From NCBI GenBank assembly GCA_965223305.1, contig CBDCWT010000084.1, positions 310,001 through 374,000 of the forward strand: DNA of 64,000 nt. Direction: 5' to 3'. A model generated the notes under the pieces. That model made no database searches. It worked only from the letters and a program-made list of their open reading frames with translations, and was not told the DNA's origin. This document shows positions 9,722 through 17,642 of the stretch, piece by piece. Made by a program: the position numbers and the translations under genes. Numbering within the stretch: position 1 is the first letter of the stretch; each line of letters begins with the position of its first letter. The stretch comes from CBDCWT01 sp965223305. GTDB lineage: Bacteria; Planctomycetota; Planctomycetia; Pirellulales; Pirellulaceae.

Positions 9722-10188
9722 GGTTCAGCCGACACCAGAGCACGACGGTGACCCCGAGACGAGCCACAGTCGACGAAAAGAACCACCGCAATCATCGGCC
9801 GTCAAAGTCGCCCGTATCTACAAATTCTGCCTAACTGGCATGTTTTATGTATGCTTGCTTACGCTCTTTGAAGTTGCGTTCTTCGCAGCTTGTCGGCAAC
9901 GCATGGCGATTCGCTGCTTGTCTGGTAGCCCGAAGCGTAAATCTTGAAGTTGCGATCTCAGTCGTAACCCGAAGCGTCAGCGAGGGAATGACTTGCGTCG
10001 ATGCACTAACACCCCTCGCTGACGCGTCGGGTTACGAAAGACGCGACGAACTCGACGTCCTGCCGCTGAAGAAAAGTGAAACGCACCACTTAAAAACTGA
10101 CGCTTCGCGCTTACGATTGATGCGAGCGCACAAGACGAGTCATAATGTCGGGTGCGTTGAACGTCAACTTCCCCGTGGGACCCACCAA
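9722..10188. other. Intergenic region upstream of the selenoprotein candidate
   Basis: About 470 bp holding the inverted repeat at 9963-10036 and a partial relative at about 9926-9942 (AGCCCGAAGCGTAA). A CATAAT hexamer at 10141-10146 could be a -10 element for the gene at 10189, but no convincing -35 was seen. No gene is supported here. Confidence 0.5.
9963..10036. repeat. Inverted repeat with arms AACCCGAAGCGTCAGCGAGG / CCTCGCTGACGCGTCGGGTT
   Basis: Two arms of about 24 bases, nearly perfect reverse complements, separated by about 25 bases that include GCACTAACACC. The same arms recur at 15881-16047. In one frame the arm reads NPxRQRG, which appears in many spurious small proteins predicted from planctomycete genomes. 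It is probably a REP/BIME-like element; its function is unknown. Confidence 0.8.
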
Positions 10189-11637
10189 ATGACGAAATCA
10201 CGATTGCTGCTAGCTCTAGCGTTGGGCTGGATGGTTGTTGCGCCGCCGGCTATTTCTTCGGAATCCTATGCACCGCGTGTTGGCCACCGACATCCTGATC
10301 TGACGCTACCCAATATTGCGAACCGCCAGCCGGTGTCGCTGTCCCAGTTCCGCGGCAAGAAGGTGCTGTTGATTCACTTTGCCTCGTGGTGAGCGGGCTG
10401 CCGACGTCACGTGCCGGTCTGGCACGCGAGAGCTCAGAAGTGGGTCCAACAGGGGCGGCTGGCGATGGTAGGAATCATTCAAGAGCAACATGCCGAGCGA
10501 TGCCGGCTCTTCGCGCAGTGGCAGCAATTTGACTGGCCCATCTTGCACGATCCAATCAACGTCCTGGAAGCCGCTGGCGTGCCGATCGTGGTCGCCATCG
10601 ACGAACATGGGATTGTACGGAAGGTGCGCCCCAAGCTGGATGATTTTGAGGAGTCGTTTCTCAACCGTTCGTTCACTGACGACGCGAGTGCCGGCGCGGT
10701 GTCGGCGATCACTCCGCCTCGCGATCATCAGCAGCTGGCAGAGACCGCCCGGGATTCGAGCGACGCACGAGACTGGAGAGTGCTCGGCGATTGCCTGGCC
10801 CTTTGGCAGGCTCCCCAGCGGCTTGACGAGGCCATCTCGGCGTACGAGCGGGCGGTGGCGGCGGCCCCTGACGACCTTTCCAGTCACTTTCGGCTCGGTG
10901 TCTGCCTGCGCATGCGGCACGAGACGGAGCGGCGTCGGCCGCAGGATTTCTCGCGGGCGGTTGCGGCTTGGGAGCAGGCGTTGGACGGGAACCCCAACCA
11001 GTACATTTGGCGGCGGCGGATTCAGCAGTACGGTCCCCGCTTGATCAAGCCGTACCCATTCTACGATTGGGTCGATGCGGCTGAGGCCGACATCGCCGAA
11101 CGAGGCGAGAGCCCGATCAAGTTAGCTGTACGACCGACCGGAGCCGAACTCGCAGCACCAAGTCGCGACTTTGAACGCATCGAATCAACGGCCGTCGCGC
11201 CGGACCCCCGTGGCGCGGTTTTTCGTGACATGCGAAAGCTAATTCAATCGACGGTGACGATCGTCCCCTCGCGCGTCGCCCCAGGCGAGACGGCGCGCGT
11301 GCACATCAGCTTGATCCCCAACCGTGTTCGGCGGGCCCATTGGAACAACGAGTCGGAGCCGCTGCGGTTGTGGATCGAGCCACCGACGAGCGGCGCGGTC
11401 ACCGAGCAGCTGCTGGCAACAGCCCCGGTCAAGACGGCCGTGTCCAGCGAGGTACGGCGTTTAGACTTCGAGGTGCAAGTCCCCAAAACGGCGCAGGACA
11501 GCCTGGAGCTCTCGACCTACGCGCTCTACTATGTGTGCGAAGATGTGGACGGGCAGTGTCTGTTCTTGCGCCAAGACATCCCGATAGAGATTCCCGTGAA
11601 AGCGGCCAAACAACCGAGCGAGGCGGGTGGCAGGTGA
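10189..11637 (+). CDS. Candidate selenoprotein: secreted thioredoxin-like protein with UxxC motif, TPR and C-terminal beta domain
   Basis: ATG at 10189 opens a frame with a signal peptide (MTKSRLLLALALGWMVVAPPA), then a redoxin/TlpA-like N-terminus (PDLTLPNIANRQPVSLSQFRGKKVLLIHFASW). An in-frame TGA at 10390-10392 (codon 68) follows, and the frame continues AGCRRHVPVW to a stop at 11635-11637. TGA sits exactly where the first Cys of a CxxC motif is expected, giving U68-A-G-C71. Downstream are the rest of the thioredoxin fold (VPIVVAIDEHGIVRKV), TPR-like helices (about 195-260) and a beta-rich domain with YYVC(450)...C(457). A SECIS-like hairpin lies at 10410-10426. The next gene overlaps the stop by 4 bp. 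Family members elsewhere normally have Cys here. The alternative is a Cys-to-stop mutation or a base error. No sel genes are in this window. Confidence 0.72.
10410..10426 (+). promoter_or_regulatory. Bacterial SECIS-like hairpin after the in-frame UGA
   Basis: CGTGCC (10410-10415) pairs perfectly with GGCACG (10421-10426) around the pentaloop GGTCT (10416-10420). The loop begins with GG and is, to my recollection, the same pentaloop as in the E. coli fdhF SECIS. It starts 23 nt after the UGA at 10390-10392, within the spacing of about 16-37 nt used in bacterial SECIS models. After one mismatch, two further pairs (10407-10408 with 10428-10429) extend the stem. SelB binding is inference. Confidence 0.68.
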
Positions 11638-12621
11638 CAAGCGGTCGACGGCGAATTGCGGGGCGGCTGGCGTGGCTGATCCTGTCGACGTTCGCAGCGG
11701 CGCCGGTGTCTGCCCAAACTCCGACCGAGCGGGCGGTGCGATTTCTGAGCAAGGAGGTACCTAGCTGGGCGCAGGAGAATCACTGCCATTCGTGTCATAA
11801 CAACGGGGACGCCGCTCGGGCGCTCTACACCGCAGCGCAACTCGGATACCCACGACTCGGACCGGCTCTGGTCGACACCACGGCCTGGCTGGCCGCTCCC
11901 CAGCGGTGGGCGAAGAACCGGGGTGACCCTCAGGTTAGTGATCAGCGGCTGGCGACAGTCCAGTTCGCCCATACCTTGCTGACGGCCCTGGAGGCAGGGC
12001 AGGGCGGCAGCTCGGGCGCGCTGCGGCAGGCCGCAGAGCTGGTCGTCGAGCACCAAACGGCAGCGGGATCGTGGCCGATCGACGCCCCGGGCAGCTTAGG
12101 CTCGCCGGCCACCTATGGCGAGACGCTCGCGACCTTGACTGCCAGACGTGTGTTGGTGGCTGCTGGGCGTGAGCGGTTCGCGGCAGCGATTGGTCTGGCT
12201 GACACCTGGCTGGGTCAGCAGCGCCCCCCAGAACGTGTTCGATGCCGCGGTGTTGTTGCTGGCGCTGCACGACTTGGAGCGACCTCATGATGATCCCGTT
12301 GTCGATCGATCACGAGAGTTGATCCAGAGCGGCGAAGCCAAAGGGGGTGGATGGGGACCCTATACCAAGTCGTCCGCCGAGCCGTTCGACACCGCCGTGG
12401 TTTTGCTCGCCTTGCACGCCTGGCGCACTAAGCTCGATGCCCAACTGATCGACCCGTTGATCGAGCGCGGCCGGCGATATCTGATCGACGTGCAACTCGA
12501 TGGCGGTGGCTGGCGGGAGACGACGCGACCGGCTCAGGGCATTAGCTACGCTCAGCACATCTCGACCACAGGCTGGGCAACTTTGGCGCTGCTGAAAACG
12601 GCTGACCGCGATCGTCGCTAA
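11634..12621 (+). pseudogene. Toroid (prenyltransferase/squalene-cyclase-like) protein with CxxCH motif, one apparent frameshift
   Basis: GTG at 11634 overlaps the stop of the selenoprotein candidate (GTGA), so the two are translationally coupled. The product has a signal peptide (RLAWLILSTFAAAPVSAQT), a CHSCH heme-like motif at residues 51-55, then repeats such as HQTAAGSWPIDAPG, AKGGGWGPYTKSSAEPFDTAVVLLAL and VQLDGGGWRETT, which match alpha/alpha-toroid prenyltransferase or squalene-oxidase repeats. The frame breaks at a run of six C (12224-12229): before it the frame reads LADTWLGQQ, after it NVFDAAVLLLALHDLERP continues in the +1 frame to 12621. Removing one C restores one protein of about 328 residues. 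This is either a sequencing error or a real frameshift. Confidence 0.72.
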
Positions 12622-12933
12622 GCCGAGCGTGCCCCTCACCCACTTCACCCTCCTGCTCGGAGGTCGTGCAGCTCTTGCGCTTCACAAACCTGCGGACATC
12701 CACCTCACCCTCCCGCGCGCGGGAGGGTCGGACGCGATAGCGTCCGGGGAGGGCTGCCCGGGAGTGATCGTCCCTCGTGTACCCCCTCACCGGCCCTTCG
12801 GGCCGACTCTCCCCGAGGGGAGAGTGAAGAGAGACCACTGACTCTCCATTCCGACGTGGAAAAACGGCTCCGCAGGAGCGTCGCCCTCCCATGTTGCACA
12901 GCCCCTTACATGATCGCCGGCGGTCTTTCCCGC
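12622..12933. repeat. Composite palindromic intergenic repeats
   Basis: About 310 bp between convergent genes. It contains a 22-bp perfect palindrome at 12707-12728 (centre CGCGCG), a GGACGC/GCGTCC hairpin just after it, a GGCC-C(TTCG)G-GCC hairpin near 12793-12806 and CTCTCCCCGAGGGGAGAG at about 12808-12825. The same modules recur at 36.2 kb, 39.9 kb, 40.8 kb and 50.6 kb. The strong stems could act as bidirectional terminators. No gene is seen. Confidence 0.65.
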
Positions 12934-14079
12934 TCACTTCACTTGGAACGGCAACCGTTCTTGTGCCGAAGTCACTTGCGACTGGAATGTGCGAAACACG
13001 TCCACCTCGAAGGGTTTGGCGACGCTGTTGCCCGCCAAGTCCTCTAAGGTTGTCTCGACGACCACCGTATAGTTGCCAGCCTGCCACGGCCGATCGGGTT
13101 GAAAAGAGAGCCGGGTTTCGTGCTTGTCGATCTCGATCGCGCCGGCGACTTGGTCACTACCGGTGGCGACCGTAATCACCCGCTGCAACATGGCGTGGTC
13201 CAACGCTTCGTCAAAATGTAGACGCAAAGCGTGCTTTGTGCCGGAGGCGGGGATCTCCAGCTTCCAGTGCTGTGGACGCGGCTGATCGTAGTCTGGACCT
13301 TCTACGCGGAAGTGTTTGACAAAGGCGGTCTGCATGGGAACGCCGTGCTTGTCGAGCCACTCTTTGTCGACAACCAAACGGTACTCGCCACCTTCGACCA
13401 AGGCTGGTCCGACCTCCTCGCGCGGTCTGAGCCCGCGTTTGACACGGCCGGGATCGAAGAACAACGTGAATCGCTTGCCCGATCGGTCCCACAGTTCCTG
13501 ATCGAGCTCCAAGAACGGATACTCGACCTCCTCACCACTCCGCTTGTAAAGGTGGATATGCCGGTAGACCCCCCCGCGGCTCATCGGTTCGCTGAAGTGG
13601 ATATAGAACTTGAGCTGGTTTTCGGGGAGTAATTGTTGGGTGGGATAGACTTGGACAACTTTCGCCGTCGGGTGCCGCGCTTCCCGTGGGATCTTGAACA
13701 ACTGCACAACTGGCTTCTTCCCCGGCAGCTGAAGGACAGCGCGGTAAGCCAGGCCCGTTCGCAGTGAGAAACGCGGTTCAAACTGAATCCTGCCGTCCGT
13801 GACGCGATATTCGCCGAAGAGTGGCGTCGCGTGCTCGGAATCAGTGTGCACGTAAACTGCAAACAGTTCGGCGGCTGCTTGGCCCTGCCAATCTCGTTCG
13901 GCGAAGCCAGTTACCTCGAACCGTTCTCGGGCCTTGGGGGCGGCATTCCGATGCAAGGTGATCTGCAGCTTGCCTGGCGTTTTTTCCTGCGCCTGCTCGC
14001 GCACTTTGTCGCCCACCTCGGCTGAAACCGCCGAGACGAGAGCGGCTGAGACCAGCAAGCACCGCAGCAGTGTTTTCAA
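12934..14079 (-). CDS. Secreted protein with SbsA/Big_5-like Ig domains, function unknown
   Basis: I choose the TTG at 14079 because AGGAG lies 7 bases before it and the product then starts with a clean signal peptide (MKTLLRCLLVSAALVSAVSA); the open frame extends to 14109. The product is about 381 residues. It contains segments typical of bacterial Ig-like SbsA (Big_5) domains: KFYIHFSEPMSRGGVYRHIHL and, near the end, RPWQAGNYTVVVETTLEDLAGNSVAKPFEVD. No enzyme motif was found. It is probably a periplasmic or surface protein. Its neighbour is another secreted protein on the same strand 200 bp upstream. Confidence 0.72.
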   Translation of the reverse strand: MKTLLRCLLVSAALVSAVSAEVGDKVREQAQEKTPGKLQITLHRNAAPKARERFEVTGFAERDWQGQAAAELFAVYVHTDSEHATPLFGEYRVTDGRIQFEPRFSLRTGLAYRAVLQLPGKKPVVQLFKIPREARHPTAKVVQVYPTQQLLPENQLKFYIHFSEPMSRGGVYRHIHLYKRSGEEVEYPFLELDQELWDRSGKRFTLFFDPGRVKRGLRPREEVGPALVEGGEYRLVVDKEWLDKHGVPMQTAFVKHFRVEGPDYDQPRPQHWKLEIPASGTKHALRLHFDEALDHAMLQRVITVATGSDQVAGAIEIDKHETRLSFQPDRPWQAGNYTVVVETTLEDLAGNSVAKPFEVDVFRTFQSQVTSAQERLPFQVK

Positions 14080-14099
14080 CTGGGAGCTCCTAAAAGGTA

Positions 14100-14275
14100 G
14101 TAGGCACACTCCGTGTGCCGTAACCCGTGGCCTTCAAGTAGCGGACGGCACGCGGAGCGTGCTTGCTACGATGGCGACACGCGGAGCGTGCCTGATTCGG
14201 GTCTGGGCGGCGCGACGGAGTGTGCCCTTTCGCTGTTGGCGGACGGCACGCGGAGCGTGCCTGCTACATTTGAAA
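14100..14275. repeat. Cluster of four GGCAC(A/G)CGGAG(T/C)GTGCC-type hairpins
   Basis: Between the two secreted-protein genes lie copies at about 14103-14119, 14147-14163 (imperfect), 14176-14192 and 14246-14262, in both orientations, most flanked by TACTAC/CTACT trailers. The copies differ at stem positions while pairing is mostly kept. Confidence 0.7.
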
Positions 14276-14278
14276 CGG

Positions 14279-15382
14279 TTACGGCAGCGGGATGGTCTTC
14301 AAACTCTTGGGACCATCCTGGGCACCTGTGACCAGCAGTGCGTGGTCGGTGTTGAGACGATCCAATTGGACCACGTTCTGGAGGTCTCCCAGCGTGTCGT
14401 AGTCCTGGCCTGCCGTGCCGTTGATCTTGTCTTCGATTCCTTCTTCTCGATCGATGCCACTGGTCTTGATCTTCATCATCCCGCGGCTGCTGTTGGCCAT
14501 CAGGATGTACTGCTCGCCGCCCTTTTCGTAAACCACCATGTCCAGAGGCCTGTTTCGATTGCCGAGTTCGGCTACGGTCGTGCCATTCACGTTTTCACCG
14601 GGGACCAGTTCAATCAGCGGAATACGGACCAGCGGTGTGCAGGTGTAAGCTGCCAACAGATGCGGCTGGCTGTCGATTTCCATGGTGGCGAAGGTCCGCA
14701 CGGGCGAGTTCGTTTCGTGCCGCCCATGCGCTCCGTGGTAGATCCGAATTCCGGTGCCAGCATCGGTCGCTTCATCCACAAAAGGAAACGGAATCGACCG
14801 TAGCGTGGACGCGAACTCCTCCGTCGAAAGACCAGCCACGAGGACACGACCGTCGATGTATGTCAGGTCCGTGATCGACAGCAGCCGAGCCGGCCCGCGG
14901 CGGGTTCTGGCCGTCTTCGACGGAGCGTTTTCCAGCTCGGTCTTGGCGTGCCCGGCGTTCTTGAGCGACAACTCGCTGATCTCGCCGCTGCCGTCGACAC
15001 GCAGAATCACGGCGGCTGCATCCGGCCCGCGGCCCCGCGAGACCGACAGATAGGCGTTACCACTGAGCGGGTTCACCGCTAAGTCGTTGATCGTAATGTC
15101 ACTGGCATCAGTGCCAAGCGCCGCGGCGATCTTGCCATCGATTCCTTCCACGTTAATCGACACGGCGTCAGGGTTCCCGGAGGTATCGCCAGTGGCAATC
15201 GCGTGGATCGTTGCTGCGCGCGAATCGCCCACGAAGAGAATTCCATCAGGGCCGAATGCCAGCGAACCCGCAGAGCTGAGATGAACGGTTCCTTTAGCGA
15301 GGTCGGACGATAGATCCAGCGCTAGGACCGGACTCGCGGTCAACATCAGCAGACCAACCAACACAGTAAACTTCCTCGACAT
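14279..15382 (-). CDS. Secreted beta-propeller-like protein, function unknown
   Basis: A 367-residue protein with signal peptide (MSRKFTVLVGLLMLTASPVLA). The body shows repeated motifs such as GSLAFGPDGILFVGDSRAATIHAI, NDLAVNPLSGNAYLSVSRG and PLDMVVYEKGGEQYILMANS, which look like blades of a beta-propeller of the NHL/SMP-30 kind. No heme, metal or catalytic signature was recognised. On the minus strand, AGGAGC lies shortly before the ATG at 15382. It is separated from the next minus-strand gene by a hairpin cluster. Confidence 0.7.
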   Translation of the reverse strand: MSRKFTVLVGLLMLTASPVLALDLSSDLAKGTVHLSSAGSLAFGPDGILFVGDSRAATIHAIATGDTSGNPDAVSINVEGIDGKIAAALGTDASDITINDLAVNPLSGNAYLSVSRGRGPDAAAVILRVDGSGEISELSLKNAGHAKTELENAPSKTARTRRGPARLLSITDLTYIDGRVLVAGLSTEEFASTLRSIPFPFVDEATDAGTGIRIYHGAHGRHETNSPVRTFATMEIDSQPHLLAAYTCTPLVRIPLIELVPGENVNGTTVAELGNRNRPLDMVVYEKGGEQYILMANSSRGMMKIKTSGIDREEGIEDKINGTAGQDYDTLGDLQNVVQLDRLNTDHALLVTGAQDGPKSLKTIPLP

Positions 15383-15615
15383 AATCAGCTCCTTTCGATT
15401 CGCTTGTGAGATATCTCAAAATTGCAGACTCCTCGCTATTGTCGAGCTTCCGCGGCCGGTTGCAATTCACCGGCGCAAAAAAAAGCCCGCCAACCCCGCT
15501 CATCACGAAAGGTTGCGTTTATTCTTGAACCTTGGCTCGTCAACCTATCAAGACTCGCGCGAACGAGCGCTTGCCAGTCCACACGGCCAGGCGAGGCCGG
15601 AGAAGGGTGAGGGAC

Positions 15616-15795
15616 TAGCCCGAATTATTCATGAGCGATCTGCTGCGAGGTCGTAAGTCCATCCGTGGCTTCGTCATGCTTCACAATTCTCCCTCGACGT
15701 ATTGCTTCAATACGCCTGCGGAAGAATTGCTCGCCTTCCTTGTCACGAACGTACTTACAACCTCTCGCGACGATCTTCATGAATAATCCGGGCTA
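15616..15795. mobile_element. MITE-like element, copy 1 (180 bp)
   Basis: It begins TAGCCCGAATTATTCATGA and ends with TCATGAATAATCCGGGCTA, terminal inverted repeats of 19 bp with one mismatch. Inner segments are also complementary (GAGGTCGTAAGT with ACTTACAACCTC; CAATTCT with AGAATTG; GTATTG with CAATAC), so the whole unit can fold into one long imperfect hairpin. No coding capacity. A second copy lies at 17339-17515 and a fragment at 35050. Confidence 0.8.
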
Positions 15796-15880
15796 GGGCG
15801 TGGTCCTTACCGACGCTTTTTGAAGGCACGTTTTTCTGCGTCCGGCAGGGACAGATGCTGGGTTCGCCGTGTTTTTTTCG

Positions 15881-16047
15881 GAACCCGAAGCGTCAGCGAG
15901 GGGGAGTTGGTGTACCAACGCAAGTCATTCCCTCGCTGACGCTTCGCGCTTACGATTGGGCCAAGAGCGCAACTTCAAAGAGTGTTAGCGAGGGGGTGTT
16001 AGTGCATCGAAGCAAGTTATTCCCTCGCTGACGCTTCGGGTTCCGAT
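15881..16047. repeat. Double inverted repeat of the CCCGAAGCGTCAGCGAGG family
   Basis: Two successive hairpins: arms at about 15881-15904 with 15930-15954, and 15983-15998 with 16022-16047. The inner spacers share GTGTTAGTGCAT-like sequence with the copy at 9963-10036. Probably a REP/BIME-like unit. Confidence 0.75.
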
Positions 16048-16070
16048 AGAGGAGAAGAAACGCAACATCC

Positions 16071-16886
16071 TTAGACCCACCAGATACCCTTGTTGGGCAA
16101 TGCGGCCCGGCGAATGTCACGGATCTCACCAACCCAGATGATATCGTCGTCGTCGCGGTGGGTGGTTTCCGAGGAGCTAAAGGGTGAGTGCGCTGAACCG
16201 AAACCTAGCGATTGGCCGACGCGCGCCCTTTCCGCTGAGGCTGCCAGGAAAACGAAGATCCCAATCAGGACCATCGTGGGAGCCTGGAAGACGAAAATGC
16301 CGGACAACCCCAGCAACAACGCCATTCCCTGACCGATCCGTCCGGCAATATTGGTCGCGGATTCGTAAGGCAGGAACATCGCCAACAATGCCCGCAGCAC
16401 GCGACCGCCATCCATAGGAAAGGCTGGGAGCAAGTTGAAAACAACGAGCATGACATTGATCAGCAACAGGTTGCTTAGAAAACCGCTGCCGATCGGATCG
16501 ACCAGCCCCAATGTGAGGATGGGCCCGATGCCAAGCACAAACAGGAGCCCGGAAGCGATCGCCACATTGACCGCGGGACCCGCCAGTGCAATCACTAGCT
16601 CTTGGCCGGGGTTTCTGGGAATCCTCTGCAAGCTGGCCACGCCGCCGATCGGATAGAGTGTGATGTCGTGGGTTCCGATCCCATAGTAGCGAGCCGCCAA
16701 CGCGTGGCCGAACTCGTGGAGAACGACGCAGCCGAAGACTGCAAAGACGAAGACCACCGAGTCGATGGCCGTCACCAACCCAGTTCCGGCGCCCAATGCG
16801 GCGTACAGGATCCAGGCGGGCAGCAGCCAGAAAGACCAGTGAACGTAGACGTTGATGCCGAATAGTTGTGCCAGTTTCCACTTCAT
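16071..16886 (-). CDS. Site-2-type zinc metalloprotease, peptidase family M50
   Basis: The start is the ATG at 16886, with AGGAG 8 bases upstream. The 271-residue product has about six membrane helices. The zinc-binding HEFGH is at 57-61 in helix 2, and the third metal ligand lies in NLLPAFPMDGGRVLRA (aspartate at about 159), both hallmark motifs of M50 proteases, which cut transmembrane or membrane-proximal substrates. It lacks the CBS domains found in many relatives and has no PDZ domain, so it is a minimal form. The C-terminal tail (about 225-271) is polar, with a DDDD cluster. Substrates are unknown; no anti-sigma factor or SREBP-like partner is adjacent. Confidence 0.92.
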   Translation of the reverse strand: MKWKLAQLFGINVYVHWSFWLLPAWILYAALGAGTGLVTAIDSVVFVFAVFGCVVLHEFGHALAARYYGIGTHDITLYPIGGVASLQRIPRNPGQELVIALAGPAVNVAIASGLLFVLGIGPILTLGLVDPIGSGFLSNLLLINVMLVVFNLLPAFPMDGGRVLRALLAMFLPYESATNIAGRIGQGMALLLGLSGIFVFQAPTMVLIGIFVFLAASAERARVGQSLGFGSAHSPFSSSETTHRDDDDIIWVGEIRDIRRAALPNKGIWWV

Positions 16887-17642
16887 ATCATCATCTCCTG
16901 AAAACGCCGTCGCCCTGATGGCAGGGCCCAATTCAGGCGCTCCCTTTGAGTGTCTCGAGTTGTGATTCGCTTCCTGGTATTCGTTTCCGCCGCCAAATTG
17001 TTGGGTCGGGTCCTGGCGAAATGCGCTTGGGACCGCCGAGGCCGTGGCAAGGCTCCCGACGAGCGGCAAAAAAAACGGTCGGGAGGGCGAGGCTCCGGCC
17101 GAGCCGAAGGTCGCAAAAAGCGGCTCCGCTCCCAGGTCTCCCTATTGGGTTAAACCAGTAGTGCAGTTGGTGGGCCAAACGAGCTCGCAATTCCCTGGTA
17201 AGAACGCTAACTGCAGCCTTTGTAATGACTTATCGACGGGCTGACCGTTTGTAGCTGGCTGCCAAAGTAGCAGGCACGCTCCGCGTGCCGTCCGCCAAAG
17301 TAGCAGGCTCATTTTGTGAGGCGTTCGCTGTTTGGATTTAGCCCGAATTATTCATGAGCGATCTGCTGCGAGGTAAGTCCATCCGTGGCTTCGTCATGCT
17401 TCACAATTCTCCCTCGACGTATTGCTTCAATACGCCTGCGGGAGAATTGCTCGCCTTCCTTGCCACGAACGTACTTACAACCTCTCGCGACGATCTTCAT
17501 GAATAATCCGGGCTAGGGCCCGAGGGGTTACGGCACGCGGAGCGTGCCTACTACTTTTCGAACCTGGGTTACGGCACACGGAGTGTGCCTACTACCTTGA
17601 GCCCAGTTACGGCACGTGGAGCGTGCCTACCTTGTGTGCCTA
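16887..17642. other. Intergenic region with three repeat families
   Basis: About 750 bp. It contains a GGGAGGGCGAGGCTC...GAGCC element near 17081-17102, hairpins of the GGCAC..GTGCC family near 17273-17289, 17532-17548, 17574-17590 and 17604-17620, and MITE-like copy 2 at 17339-17515. No gene is supported. Confidence 0.6.
17339..17515. mobile_element. MITE-like element, copy 2 (177 bp)
   Basis: Almost identical to 15616-15795, with the same terminal inverted repeats. It lacks a 3-bp TCG after GCGAGG and differs by a few substitutions. Flanks are TT on the left and GGG on the right; copy 1 has AC and GGG, so no clear target-site duplication is visible. Confidence 0.8.

Larger units (their letters stand above)
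15383..16070. other. Repeat-rich intergenic region (MITE-like copy plus inverted repeats)
   Basis: About 690 bp without a supportable gene. It holds the 180-bp MITE-like element at 15616-15795 and the double inverted repeat at 15881-16047; both are listed separately. The remaining 230 bp next to the 15382 start may hold its promoter, but no clear -35/-10 pair was seen. Confidence 0.6.

Noticed and set aside
9444..9947. Plus-strand frame of 167 codons before the selenoprotein gene
   Set aside because: It lies antisense to the TIGR03546-like gene and shows no family similarity or signal.
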